NCBI RefSeq assembly: GCF_016801865.2
Contig: NC_068937.1
Location: 28,359,241-28,423,240 of the forward strand
Reading direction: 5' to 3'
DNA length: 64,000 bases
DNA from: Culex pipiens pallens
Lineage: Eukaryota; Arthropoda; Insecta; Diptera; Culicidae
A program made the position numbers and the translations under genes. Shown one piece after another: positions 1-10,106 of this stretch. Position 1 is the stretch's first letter. Every line of letters starts with the position of its first letter. The notes under the pieces are model-generated. The model made no database searches. It was not told the DNA's origin and saw nothing but the letters and a program-made list of their open reading frames with translations.

Positions 1-67
1 ACTCTGATACCAATATATAATGTTTCTAATACATTTTATTTTTGGCTTTAAAATTTGCATTCTTCAG

Positions 68-160
68 ATCAGGCCGATGCAAATATCTTTGAAAGTTTAT
101 GTCGTCAATATTGTCCCATAAAATCAGGGGGCAAAAATATTTCTTTCAAAAAAAAATCAA
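68..160 (+). repeat. Truncated MITE copy (AGGCCGATGCAAAT family)
   Basis: The stretch begins with AGGCCGATGCAAATAT and then keeps a degraded version of the 5' part seen in better copies at 16455 and 51931, including a G-run before GCAAAAA. No 3' end is visible. It is a short 5' relic only. Confidence 0.35.
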
Positions 161-476
161 AATAACAATTAAAGTAGACAAAAAAAATTAAAGAAAAGCA
201 CTCGAGAAGCATCACATCATCACAAAGTGATTTTATGCAAATGAATTATTTTGTGTGTTCCCTGTTTTCAAAACCAAGCTTTACCACCAAAAAAATCGAA
301 AGAATGTGAAAAGTTCTTATACATATATTTTACTAATGGGTACTGAGAGACCTTTGATAGAAAATAAAATAGGAAAAAAAGGTTTAAAGGGAAAAAAACG
401 TCTAATAATCACTTGTGCATATCTCAGAAACTGTTTGACCGACATTTCAATGTCATAAAATGTAACATTTCTAGAT

Positions 477-538
477 TTTTTTTGATAAGGTCCTATAAAC
501 ATATGAAAGACAATAGCTTATTAGACCTTTTCAAAAAA
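477..538. repeat. Short palindromic repeat, GGTCCTATAAACATATGAAA type
   Basis: A 60-bp imperfect palindrome: a T-run then GGTCCTATAAACATATG on one side, and a pyrimidine-rich GACCTTTTCAAAAAA complement on the other. Relatives occur near 6490, 23190, 24025 and 34548, so this is a dispersed repeat, probably a very small MITE. The family is not one I can name. Confidence 0.5.
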
Positions 539-597
539 GCTCTATATTTGACAATTTTTTTTAATATTTTGAGTCAGGCCTTCTTCCCCAAAAGTCA

Positions 598-735
598 TTT
601 TTTAAAGGTCCAATAAACCAAATTTCCAGATTTTGCTTTTTGGGTGTTTTTGGAACCGCCTTGAGTCAGGGGTGTTAAAAAACACCCAAAATGCAAAAAC
701 TAAAAATTTGGTTAATTGGACCTTTTCAAAAAAAA
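598..735. mobile_element. Hairpin MITE, GGTCCAATAAACCAAATTT arms
   Basis: The left arm carries GGTCCAATAAACCAAATTT and the right arm AAATTTGGTTAATTGGACC. Inside these TTGCTTTTTGGGTGTTTTT pairs with AACACCCAAAATGCAA. The whole 138 bp could fold as one hairpin. There is no coding capacity. It is probably a non-autonomous DNA element; its target duplication is not clear because both flanks are homopolymeric. Confidence 0.5.
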
Positions 736-739
736 AACT

Positions 740-2540
740 CCAGAACTCAATTTTACTCAATCCGAATATTCATCATTTACCATGAATTCTACGTTAACTA
801 AATATTCTTTTGAAATTATGTTCTAATTTGGACAAAACATGAAAAGAACGTTAATCTATTGACAGTTAATAGAAATCCAGAGTTTGACTTCAATTCGATT
901 CGGTTGTTTGAACAACTATTTTTTAATCCATGCCTTGTCAACCATTAAGCAAAAAAATATTATTCACTTTCATTTTGTGAGAAGTTAGTCAAGGAATTTG
1001 GTAAAGAAACCATTTTTTTGCTTAAGAAAGGTAATGTTTTTTTTTTCTATTCAACCCTTGACAATTGCTTGGATTACGCTAAAACTCTTAGTGATTAAAC
1101 CCCCCAGCCAACATTCCACGCCAGGGTGGGACAGCGTGGCGTGCCAACAAAGTATCCTCATTATGGAGCCAATGCGCACGCATTACGCATAACTATGCGT
1201 AACTCGATACGTTTGTTTTGTGCTGCTGCTGGCTTCAGGCCATCAAGCGGAACAAACCATCCCACAATGGCCGCGGAATGACCATTCTTCCAGAAAAACG
1301 AAACGAAAGACCCACCATCAACGCGTTATGTTGTTATGATTTGGGGTATAGTTCCGGGGGTCTACCTCAAGGGTGGGACCCGAAAAAAAAACTTCGAGGT
1401 TGGTGAGTTATGAGAAAGAGGGGAATGATAATTTTATTGGTTTTTATCATGAATTATGTCGAACGGTGCACATAAACCATTTTGGTTCCAGGCTTGCCGA
1501 GAAAGCAGAAAAATTGTGGTGGACAAATTTTACGGCCTTTTTATTTTCTCCGGGTTCCCGCGGGTCTGCCGGGGTTCGTCGTTCAAATAGTGGGTTCTCC
1601 CGGTGCAGTTCTCTAGAAAATCGCATAATTTTTTTTAAACGCTATCTGTGAATTTTTGAAGTTAACTCAATTGAAAATTTCAATACCATTTTTTGAAAAA
1701 ACGTTATTTGATAACAAACCTCTAAAAAAATTGTGAAATTCCAGAGAATTTCCCAACTTTCTTCCTCAAGTCTGGTGCCAGACTTTGATGCGCGTGTCGT
1801 ACTACCGTGGGGAAGGAGATTTATCATCTTTTTCTGGTTTGTGTTTTGTATACACATATTTTTTTCATTACTTAGTTTTTTTTTCTCCAAACCCAAAAAC
1901 ACACACACGCCCTACCAGAAGTGAGTCGTGACGTTCTTATAAAAGCTCATTTGACTTGACTCCGGCGAAGGTGTTTAAGCTGGGCCCAGTTTCTGTAGCG
2001 AGAGAGAGAGCACGTAACGTTAATTACAGTCCCATGCGGCGCGTGGTGCGCTTCGAGGAGTCCCATTTCTTACCAGACCAGCCAGCAGCGGAAGGTAAAA
2101 CGATCCGTTTAGCTGTGCTGGCGAGTGGAGCGGATTTTTGGGACCCCCAACGCGTTCACGGACTGCGTGTCATGGCGGGGAGGTTTTCGTACGGGGTTTT
2201 TTTTAATGGGGAAATCTCTCGTGTGCGACTTTGAGATTGTGGGTGAGCTCTGAATGTGGACCAATGAATGTTTGAACAGTTTTATTGTTTTATATCTGTA
2301 GAAAATAACCTCAAATGCTTTGCAGTCTGCTGACAAATATCACAAATAGTATTTGCTTCGAGTAAGTCAAAAATATTTGAATACAAATATTTTTTTAGTT
2401 GTCCAAAATCTTACAAACTTATGTTGGGTTTAGACTCAAATATGACGCCAACAATGCTCCAAGTGTTTTAGAAATATGTAGCCTTTATAGGCAAGTGAAT
2501 TTTCACGCCTAAATAATATTCTTTTACGCGGGCCACAACT
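740..2540. other. Low-copy region, no gene recognised
   Basis: The AT-rich start passes into a GC-richer block at about 1090-2235. Short open frames exist on both strands (62-92 codons) but none shows a recognisable domain, and none is flanked by convincing splice sites. I read this as non-coding host DNA or a degraded repeat. Confidence 0.35.
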
Positions 2541-2559
2541 TCAAAACTAAAAAAAAAAA

Positions 2560-2776
2560 CAAAACAATCCACTTTAACGACCCCCGGGTCTTTTGTGGGC
2601 TCTGTTGCAAGTTTCTACTCATTTCTAGGCGTCCGAAGGTTATGTGTGGTGAGTCACTCAAAACCTCTTTTACGCTAATGGACCGACGTTTTACTTCCCC
2701 ATCCGATAGAAGGCGTGATCAGGCAAATCTCGTCTCGAAAAATGCCACCGGGTCCGTCTGAGATTGAACCCAGGGT
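2560..2776 (-). mobile_element. tRNA-related SINE, 5'-truncated, minus strand
   Basis: On the minus strand the right end reads CCTGGGTTCAATCTCAGACG, which contains a pol III B-box-like GGTTCAATC. The body then runs to a T/A-rich tail near 2545-2565. No A box is visible to the right, where the next element begins, so the tRNA-like head is incomplete. A second copy of its 3' part lies at 34803-34910. The SINE assignment rests on the B box and the dispersed copies. Confidence 0.5.
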
Positions 2777-2925
2777 TCAAAACTAATGTATGACAAAAGG
2801 TCGAAAGACATAAGGTCGAATGGACAAATGGTTGAAGGTGGCCAAAATATCGATGGACAAATTTATAAATATTTGAAAAAAAATACAGCTGTTAAATAGT
2901 GTTTTAATGTTTTTAATTATAGTGC

Positions 2926-3040
2926 GTCTATCCCGGGAATTCCCGCGATAAAATTCCCGGGATTTTCCCAAAACCGGGAATTCCCGAATACCGTAATTTT
3001 TGTTATTTTGTCACGGGAATTTCCGAAATTGAAAAAAAAC
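2926..3040. repeat. CCCGGGAATTCCCG-type repeat
   Basis: Clustered CCCGGGAATTCCCG and CCGGGAATTCCCG palindromes lie in otherwise AT-rich DNA. Similar clusters occur at about 21548-21605 and 26185-26250. Several self-complementary blocks could form nested hairpins. The family is not identified. Confidence 0.4.
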
Positions 3041-3584
3041 TAATTTTGGTCTGGAAATTCAGATTTGGTTGTGGAAATAGATAAACAATTTAATACTTAG
3101 TAATCGATAAGAAATTTGAAGTATTCACATTTGTATTCGGTATATATCAGCGCTTTAAATATTTTCTATTTTATTATATTTATTTTTAATTAATTTGGTA
3201 TTATATTTACGTATGATTATGATTTAAAACTTGAATAAATATCAAATTTTATTATTTTTCATCAAACACCGGCATCTGTAGCAAATCAGGATAAATCACA
3301 CGAATTAAAGTAGCTGTTTAAGCCATTTTTTGCATAATGTTTTGATTTTTTTGATTAATTTCGGTTTAAACAGGAACAGAACAAAACTATTAGTACATTG
3401 ATTTCAAAAAATATTGTTTTAATTTAATTTTTTTTTAAGTACAGTTCATAGATTGACAAGCTTTTGAAGTCATGCCATGTAAAGAGATAAATAAAAGAAA
3501 TATATTAATAAGAAAAAATGTGGTTCATTAAAATTCCAAAGCACAACAAGATATAAAAATAAAAAGTTAAAAATTGCAGGCCGT

Positions 3585-3954
3585 GATTTAAACATTTAAA
3601 TGTGTTTTAAAATGCATTATACACCTGCCCAGTAGTATTGCAATCGCATGTTTCCAAAATTTCTAAGTATTGACGAATTTTTTATTTTTGCGAGAAAAAA
3701 AAGTGTTTGCGGTGCTGTTCATTGTAATTTCATAAAAGTCCAAAATATATTTTAAAAAACGAGCCCAAACATGCCTAATATGATGATCAATGCAGAAAAG
3801 GGCATTTTTGATTGTTTTCAGTCGATTAGATTTCTTTTTCCATTAAAATTTTAAGGATCTATGAGAAAAAAAATGTTTTTTGCTCCTGGCTTTTCGGAGC
3901 AATTTTAAAGGGGTACATAAACTTTGAAAAATATTTGTAACGGCCAAAAATAAA
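3585..3954 (+). mobile_element. Diverged copy of the AGGCCGATGCAAAT MITE
   Basis: Landmarks occur in the same order as in 16455-16910: GTTTTAAAATGCATT, a TTGCAATC block, GACGAATTTTT, GCGAGAAAAAA, an ACATGC block, AGTCGATTAGA, and a terminal TTTGTAACGGCC close to the canonical TTTGTACCAGCC. It is nested in the outer element at 2791-4668 and abuts the next MITE. Confidence 0.45.
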
Positions 3955-4401
3955 CCCGGGCAGACGGTAATAACAAAATTCATGCCATTTCAATAACAAA
4001 TACTGTTAAAATAACAAAAACTGCTATGGAATCTTCTTGAAAAATCTATTTTTGCATCAGAGTTTAATAACAGTTTATGTTATCATAACAAAATTTGTTA
4101 TTGGTTTGATATTTGTTGGAAGAAAAAACAACTTGGGAATAACATTTTTTGTTATGAAAGAATACCTCCAACTGTTATTGGGATGATCGGATTAGTTGTT
4201 AAAATAACAAAAAATCATAACAAAGATTTGTTCGAAGAATAACTAAAATTGTTATCAGTCTGTTATTACAATAACAATCCAATAACAAAAAGATCATAAC
4301 GACGAATAACAAATCTTGTTATAAATAACATAAAATGTTATTGGCCAAGTATTTTCAAATATCAAAAAATGTTATTCCCAAGTTATTTCCGTCTGCTCGG
4401 G
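3955..4401. mobile_element. MITE with CCGGGCAGACGGTAATAAC termini
   Basis: The left end is CCCGGGCAGACGGTAATAAC and the right end GTTATTTCCGTCTGCTCGGG, an inverted repeat of about 20 bp with one or two mismatches. The 447-bp interior is almost entirely repeated ATAACAA and TTGTTAT words, so it could fold at many positions. There is no coding capacity. The target duplication is uncertain. Confidence 0.65.
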
Positions 4402-4669
4402 AAAACCTACATAATAATACAGAAAATATATATTTTTTTAAGAACTGCTCATGTTTGAAAGAATGAATAAAACTTTCAAAAATAGGATAAGGAATAGGCA
4501 GTTTTTTAAATAAAAAATAATAATGGAAAAACTTACAAAAAAAAAGTTTTATTTGTATACAAATTTATACAAAAATATATTAAAAGATTATAATTCATAT
4601 TATTTGTTTAATTTTTTCCACATTCGACCTATTGTCAATTCAACCTTATGTCCTTCGACCTTTGTCGCA

Positions 4670-5990
4670 CATCCCTTTTAAACACCAAATTTTACGGATA
4701 TTCCACGAAACTTGAAAAATGTTAAAATAACCTTAACAATCTTATGTTGAATTTTTAATTGTATTTTATATTATTCTTTATCAAACTATACATGTTATTA
4801 ATCAACAATTTTAAACGTGACACATTCCTAAACCTTTTTTCAAAATTTCATTGTACTTGTAAGGCACGTAATATTGTTCTTGACATGACATTGTCTACCG
4901 AATATAACTAAAGCAAAGTATCAGAGCGAAATATGTAGAACTGGCATTGCAAAACAAGTTTCTTGTGTAAACAAGTAATCTATAATTATGTTTAAAAATT
5001 AATCATTGGGTGAGCTTTTGACATGTTCCCCAACTTCTTTTTTATGTATTTTACATTGTATTGAATTCCAAATCAAAACAAGTTGTAACATTTTTTCCTA
5101 TACAAAATAATTTAAGTAACCAGAGTTTCCTTGACATTTTTGAAGACCTTTAAAAATATTCCTAAATGTTTTCACTTTCATTCCCCCTGCAAACTTATTA
5201 CTAAAAACCAAGAAGCAAAAATATGAACTGTAAAATAAGCTTTAACATTTCAAAACAAAAATCAGATTTCGATGTGGACTATTTAACCTCGAAAAAATAG
5301 CTCAAAACAATTATAATGAATACTTTTTTTTACCTGAAAATTAAAATGGTGGTTAAGTTTTTATTACAGGAAATGAAAATATGCTTTAATTTAGTATGTT
5401 TCGATGTTTACGATGCAAAGCTTATAAAATACTATCGATGCTCCAAAAAGCGATTTCTAATTTCTCAATATTTTTGACTTCTACAAATAATTTGCAGTTC
5501 GTTCTAATAGTTTACATAAATTATTTAATTCAGTTTTCTGATATATATTTCTTTTAAAAGAATGTTTGCTATCAATCGATCTTTAAAAAAATCTGATTAA
5601 TAGTTTAAATCTTATCAAAATATAATGTTAATTGAAAATCCATATTTTTTTTAAAATGAAAATAGAGGTTGATTGTGTCTATAAAACACAAACAAAAATT
5701 CATAAAAAAATATTATGATGTTATTGCTAGCAGAACAACTACAATAAATGTTCTGATTTATAAGCATTCATTAACAAAACAAAATTTTCTGGATTTCATG
5801 GAAATTTCCAAATTCCACCAAGTTTACGCTGCCCGCGAAATCTACTTACCATAGTAATATGTAAGCGCACAACCATTCGCGAGCGAACACGACTCGCTAG
5901 CTGCCAGCGTCTTGATTAATCGCTTCACACAGCGATACAAAAACTTAGTGATTTTTTTTTTGCGTACTCAGTCCATCGACCCGAGTCACA
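4670..5990. other. AT-rich region without recognisable features
   Basis: Very AT-rich throughout. The only open frame above 60 codons (5669-5854) starts at a non-ATG codon and has no domain. Nothing here supports a gene. Confidence 0.4.
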
Positions 5991-6029
5991 AAAGAGTATG
6001 CTCAGGAGGGAATCTAACAAAATACTGTC

Positions 6030-6320
6030 AAATGTGGCTTTGATGTTGTGAAATCAATAAAATTTCAAAATATTGTTGATAACATTGATTTTAAGCAATT
6101 TCTTAAATCATCAAGCAAAGCTGATCGCACCGATCGCAGACTATTTTGAGTCAGCTTTGAGCGACAGAGCGCAATCGGTCAAGCTGTACTACCCGATTGG
6201 AGTGAGCGAAAGAGAGAGTTTTCAGTAGTGATTGGTGTGGTAGTGACAAATGGTAGGAATGGATCAGAGCAGTTTTTGTGCTCACGAGTGAAATAGTCTG
6301 TTTTTAGCAATCAGGACCCT
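6030..6320 (+). repeat. Dispersed repeat R1, copy 1, coding-like
   Basis: This copy matches the reverse complement of 18045-18380. Shared landmarks include FDVV- and QNIxDNID-encoding stretches, the AGTCAGCTTTGAGCGAC block, CTACCCGATTGGAG, and GCTCACGAGTGA. Translation from about 6031 gives KCGFDVVK, then QNIVDNID, then KADR, but meets a stop (TGA) after DRRLF. The family is unknown to me. It may be a decayed retrogene or the coding part of an element. Confidence 0.45.
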
Positions 6321-6324
6321 TGAA

Positions 6325-7690
6325 TTCTGAAATTCCATTTTTGACTTTAAGAATGTCAAACTTAGGTTAATTGATATTTCTGATAATCAAAACTTCGGAT
6401 AAACAAATCTGGACTGGACATTGAAAGCATTTCTTTGCAATTGTGTGCCTGAAATACATTTTAGTGACATTTATAGAGTTTCTTTGAATTGGTCCTATAA
6501 ACATATCAAATATTTATTCATTTATTCATTTTTTAATGATTGTCAGATTTTTTTGCAAGCAGTATAATAAAAAAAGAAGAAGTAGATTTAAATTTTAATT
6601 TGACATTGTTTTTCATTTCACATTTCACCTAATCTCTCTCGTATATCAATGTGCCTAAAACTTGTTAACAACATAACATTTACGCAACAGTCAGCTACAT
6701 AACTAATGTTGTCACCACCGCCATTCACCTAGCCTCTATTTGTCGCATCAGCTATTGTTCAAAACTTCAACGATGATAAATGGCACGCTCGCTACCTGAC
6801 TATCAATCAGAGGGCCTTAAAAATCCACAACCGCAGAAAACAGATATGATTTATCCATTGTTTGACTTTCAAACTCATAAATATCGATATTTTCCCTCAA
6901 TCTGCCAAATCTGACACGTGCTGACAGATACGATATGTTCATTACCCCGCATGCATGCAAGCAAGCAAGCAAGTATTACTTTGTTTCTCCAACACCTTCG
7001 GCCTGGCCTGGCCCATAAGCCACGGTCGTGGAGTTCGGCGGGCCGCCGCACCTATAAACCATCCGTCTATACCGTTTCCTCCCCACTTCAGTCATGCCTT
7101 CGTTCCACACGTCTGGAGGTTGAGGTTATGGTCGTTCCGGCCCAGGCGCCAAGCTCCTCCAACGCCAACTACGGTCGACGGTCGACGGCAAGAGGTGCGA
7201 AGTACCGGTCCAAAACAAAGTTGGCGATAATTTATGTACCGATTGTCAAAAGGTGTGCTGTGTGTGTGTGTGCTTTATGGGACTCAGTCAATTGTTCCGT
7301 TCACCTTTTGCGACGGGTGGCCACTGGTCAGTGGTGGAGTTGGCCAGGAACAGGGGGGGGGAACCTCGAGAACCGATCAAGTTTCCCCCTTGAAAAGTAA
7401 CGAGCAGTTCTTGGGGATCGCTGACTTGGGGATCACGAAGGAAAAGAACTTGTCTTGAGGTGTTCATATGTCAAAACATTGGACCGTAAAAGGGCTTAGG
7501 TTATTGATGTTTAGGTTCTACCAAAGAAGGCCGTGGGTCACGTGGTGGAAAATTGGCAATTTTTTCTGCATGTAGACAACTGTTCTACAAAAACTTTTTT
7601 TTTGTATGGGTCGTGGAACATCGCAATTAGGTTTTAGATTTTTTTTTTAATCAAGACTAACATTTCAAAATGGACAAATGAATAACTGCG
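6325..7690. other. Low-copy region with a GC-richer island at 6930-7460
   Basis: The island contains a (GCAA)n run near 6955 and three overlapping open frames on the plus strand (up to 160 codons). None has a recognisable domain or conserved motif, and they compete with each other in frame, so I do not call a gene. Function unknown; it could be host intergenic or intronic DNA. Confidence 0.35.
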
Positions 7691-7770
7691 ACTACAGTGA
7701 TGCCCCGGTTTTGCACGCCTCGGTTTTGCACTGCCCCGGTTTTGATTCGTACAGCTGCCTCGGTTAAGTA

Positions 7771-8010
7771 GGGGAAATATACCCATTTTAATCACACTAA
7801 GCCGTTCGACCAATTCTCATCACTTTTGCCGTTTTCCACTATTAAATCAACATTTTCAGATGTATCAACAATGAAGAGTTGCTTGCTCACTTTTATTTGA
7901 GCTATTTATTACTTTGGAACAGTCAAAAACACTTTATGAAAGCTGTAATTCGTGATCAAAGTGCTGATAGGCTGATAATAGAAATAGGCTGAAAAAGGGT
8001 ATAGTTCCCC
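7771..8010. mobile_element. Nested MITE, GGGGAAATATACCC ends, TA duplication
   Basis: Inverted termini GGGGAAATATACCC and GGGTATAGTTCCCC are flanked by TA on both sides. Its target survives as an empty site a few bases away: GGTTAAGTACGACCCG recurs unbroken at about 8031, next to the interrupted copy. Relatives with the same ends are at 42086-43017 and 46421-48165. 240 bp, non-coding. Confidence 0.65.
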
Positions 8011-8936
8011 TACGACCCGTTGGCTCTGTGGTTAAGTACGACCCGTTGCATAACTGAAGCACAGAGCTTATGGGATTTTGGCTATATGGGAGACATTGGC
8101 TATAATCCTATGAAAAATCATCCAAACTTCAAAAATTATAGTGTTTTGGAATCGGGATGAAGTCATACATGAAGATTTTTTCAAAATACGTATTTTTCCA
8201 GTTTCTCAAAAAACTACTCAAAATTATTGTTTTTGAAATATATGGGTATCAAATGATCGGGATTTTTCCATACATTTCGAAAATATTTTTTTTTAAATAA
8301 CTCAAAATTTTCACAAAACTCTGTATTTTTGAAAAAGTACTCCAAATTTCGGTATTTTCGAAAATATACTCCAAATTTCATTTTTAGCTCCACGGGTATC
8401 AAATGTTCGGGATTTTTCATACTTTTAAAAACAATACAAGAAATTTTTGAAAATACTAGAAAAATTTATAAAATCACGTATTTTTGAAAAAAAATATTAA
8501 AATTAAGTTTTTTACAATATTTGCGTCAAATGATCGCAATTTTTCGGATATTTCGAAAGTGGTTAAACAAATTTATGAAATGAAATTTCAGTTTTGAAAT
8601 GAACTGACTGAAATTTTGAATATTTTTTCAAAAATCGTAGTTTTGTGAAAATTTTTAGTGTTTTCAAAAAAATATGTTACTACTTTCGAAATGTATGAAA
8701 AAATCCCGATCATTTGAAACCCAAACTGTAAAATACTGATTTTTTTTAAATGTTATTTTCGAAAATACGTAGTTTTATGAAAATTTTGAGTATTTAAAAA
8801 AATGTGTTATTATTTTCGAAATGTATGAAAAAATCCCGATCATTTGATACCCATATTGTAAAATACTGAAATTTCAAGTATTTTTTGGAAAATACGTAGT
8901 TTTGTGAATTTTTTATTTTCAAAAATTGGTGTACAT

Positions 8937-9426
8937 TAGGGTGCCCAGAATATGGGACTTTTTCTCAAAACCTCGCTCCACAAGCTGAATATTGTTCCTT
9001 AACCTATTTTAGGACTTTGGGCCAAATATGAGCAAAATCGGTCATCATTTACCCATTGATACTCGGAGGTGAAGTTTGTATGGGAAAAATCGAAAAAATG
9101 TATGGAAAACCCAAGTTTCTTACGGTTTGGCCTGCACGGTGCGCTACTTCCATCCAAATATTCCCAAAAGTGAGATTGTTATTGGAAATTTAATGCTCTA
9201 CAACTTTGTAGAACATACCAAAGCTGTAAAACTCGATCCTGAAAAGTTATTAGCGATTTAAAAAAGTAATTTTTGCATGAAAAACATTTTTTTCGCCAAC
9301 TTTAGGCTCGGGTATCAATGGGTTAATCTCATCCAATTTCGCTCAGAATTAACACAGATGCTTAAAATTACTCAAAAAACCGTTTTCCGCTTGTGGAGCA
9401 AGGGGTCATTTTTTCTGGGCACCCTA
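8937..9426. mobile_element. hAT-like MITE, copy 1, 8-bp target duplication
   Basis: The element begins TAGGGTGCCCAGAA and ends TTCTGGGCACCCTA, with GTGTACAT directly repeated on both sides (8929-8936 and 9427-9434). An 8-bp duplication of the form nTnnnnAn is a known hAT signature. The 490-bp interior is closely related to 20535-21016. One 61-codon open frame inside is shared with the other copy but starts within repeat sequence and has no domain, so it is not called. Confidence 0.75.
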
Positions 9427-9769
9427 GTGTACATGGTTGGAAATGTATGAAAAAATCCCGATCATTTGATACCCATATTGAAAAAAACAATGATCTTGAG
9501 ATTTTTTTTTCATGAAAAAATTGCATTTAAAAATACAGAAAAGATACGTATTTTTGTGAAAATTTTCATGTTATTATAGTTCCAATGGATAGCTAACATA
9601 ATCCCGATGCTAAAACACTATAATTTTTTATTGGTTGATTTATCATAGGATTATAGCCAATGTCTCCCATATAGCCAAAATCCCATAAGCTCTGTGCTTC
9701 AGTTATGCACGCCTCGGTTTTGCATCCCCCATATGCAGTGCTAAACCGAGGCATGACTGTATTTTCAAG

Positions 9770-10106
9770 AATGTTACCTAAAAGATGGCTATAACTTGAA
9801 AGCGGTGCACTTTATGAAAATTTCACTAACGTACTTTTTGATTGCAAATTCGATTTTACATCGAAAAATGAGATTGAAAATATTTAAATTTTTTGAAAAA
9901 AAAACAGTATTAATTCAAGAATGTATAACTCGATCAGAAAATTAAAAAAAGAAAAATAGCGATTTTGCGAACAAGTTTTAGTGATAAAAAGTGAAATTAA
10001 AAATCACCATTTATTTTTCAGTGTAGTCCTTATCCATACCTTTGCCGAAGACACCAAATCAATCAAAAAATTCCATCAATAGATACAGATTTTTGAATTT
10101 TCATAT
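9770..10106. repeat. Decayed relative of the foldback family
   Basis: Blocks such as GATGGCTATAACTTGAAA, TTTTTGATTGCAAATTCGAT and TGCCGAAGACACCAAATCAA match, in the same order, parts of the palindromic element that begins at 10107. It is probably an older copy, or internal sequence, of the same family. Confidence 0.35.

Larger units (their letters stand above)
2791..4668. mobile_element. Outer TIR element, GACAAAAGGTCGAAAGACATA ends
   Basis: The left end has GACAAAAGGTCGAAAGACAT followed by AAGGTCGAATGGACAA. The right end, read in reverse complement, has GACAAAGGTCGAAGGACATA then AGGTTGAATTGACAA. These imperfect inverted repeats of about 40 bp bracket 1.9 kb of AT-rich DNA. At least two further elements sit inside. 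No transposase frame is visible, so this is a non-autonomous element or a decayed carcass. Confidence 0.55.
7695..9759. mobile_element. TA-flanked element, CAGTGATGCC ends (pogo/Tigger-like)
   Basis: The left end is TA followed by CAGTGATGCCCCGGTTTTGC. The right end in reverse complement is CAGTCATGCCTCGGTTTAGC, also followed by TA. TA duplication plus CAGT-type termini fit the Tc1/mariner-pogo superfamily (inference). The 2.07-kb interior has no transposase. It holds two nested MITEs (7771-8010 and 8937-9426) and many degenerate copies of a block containing GGTATCAAATGATCGGGA. Similar subterminal words GCACGCCTCGGTTTTGC lie just inside both ends. Confidence 0.65.

Noticed and set aside
6918..7400. 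A 160-codon plus-strand gene
   Set aside because: It starts within a (GCAA)n-bearing region, overlaps two other frames on the same strand and has no domain.
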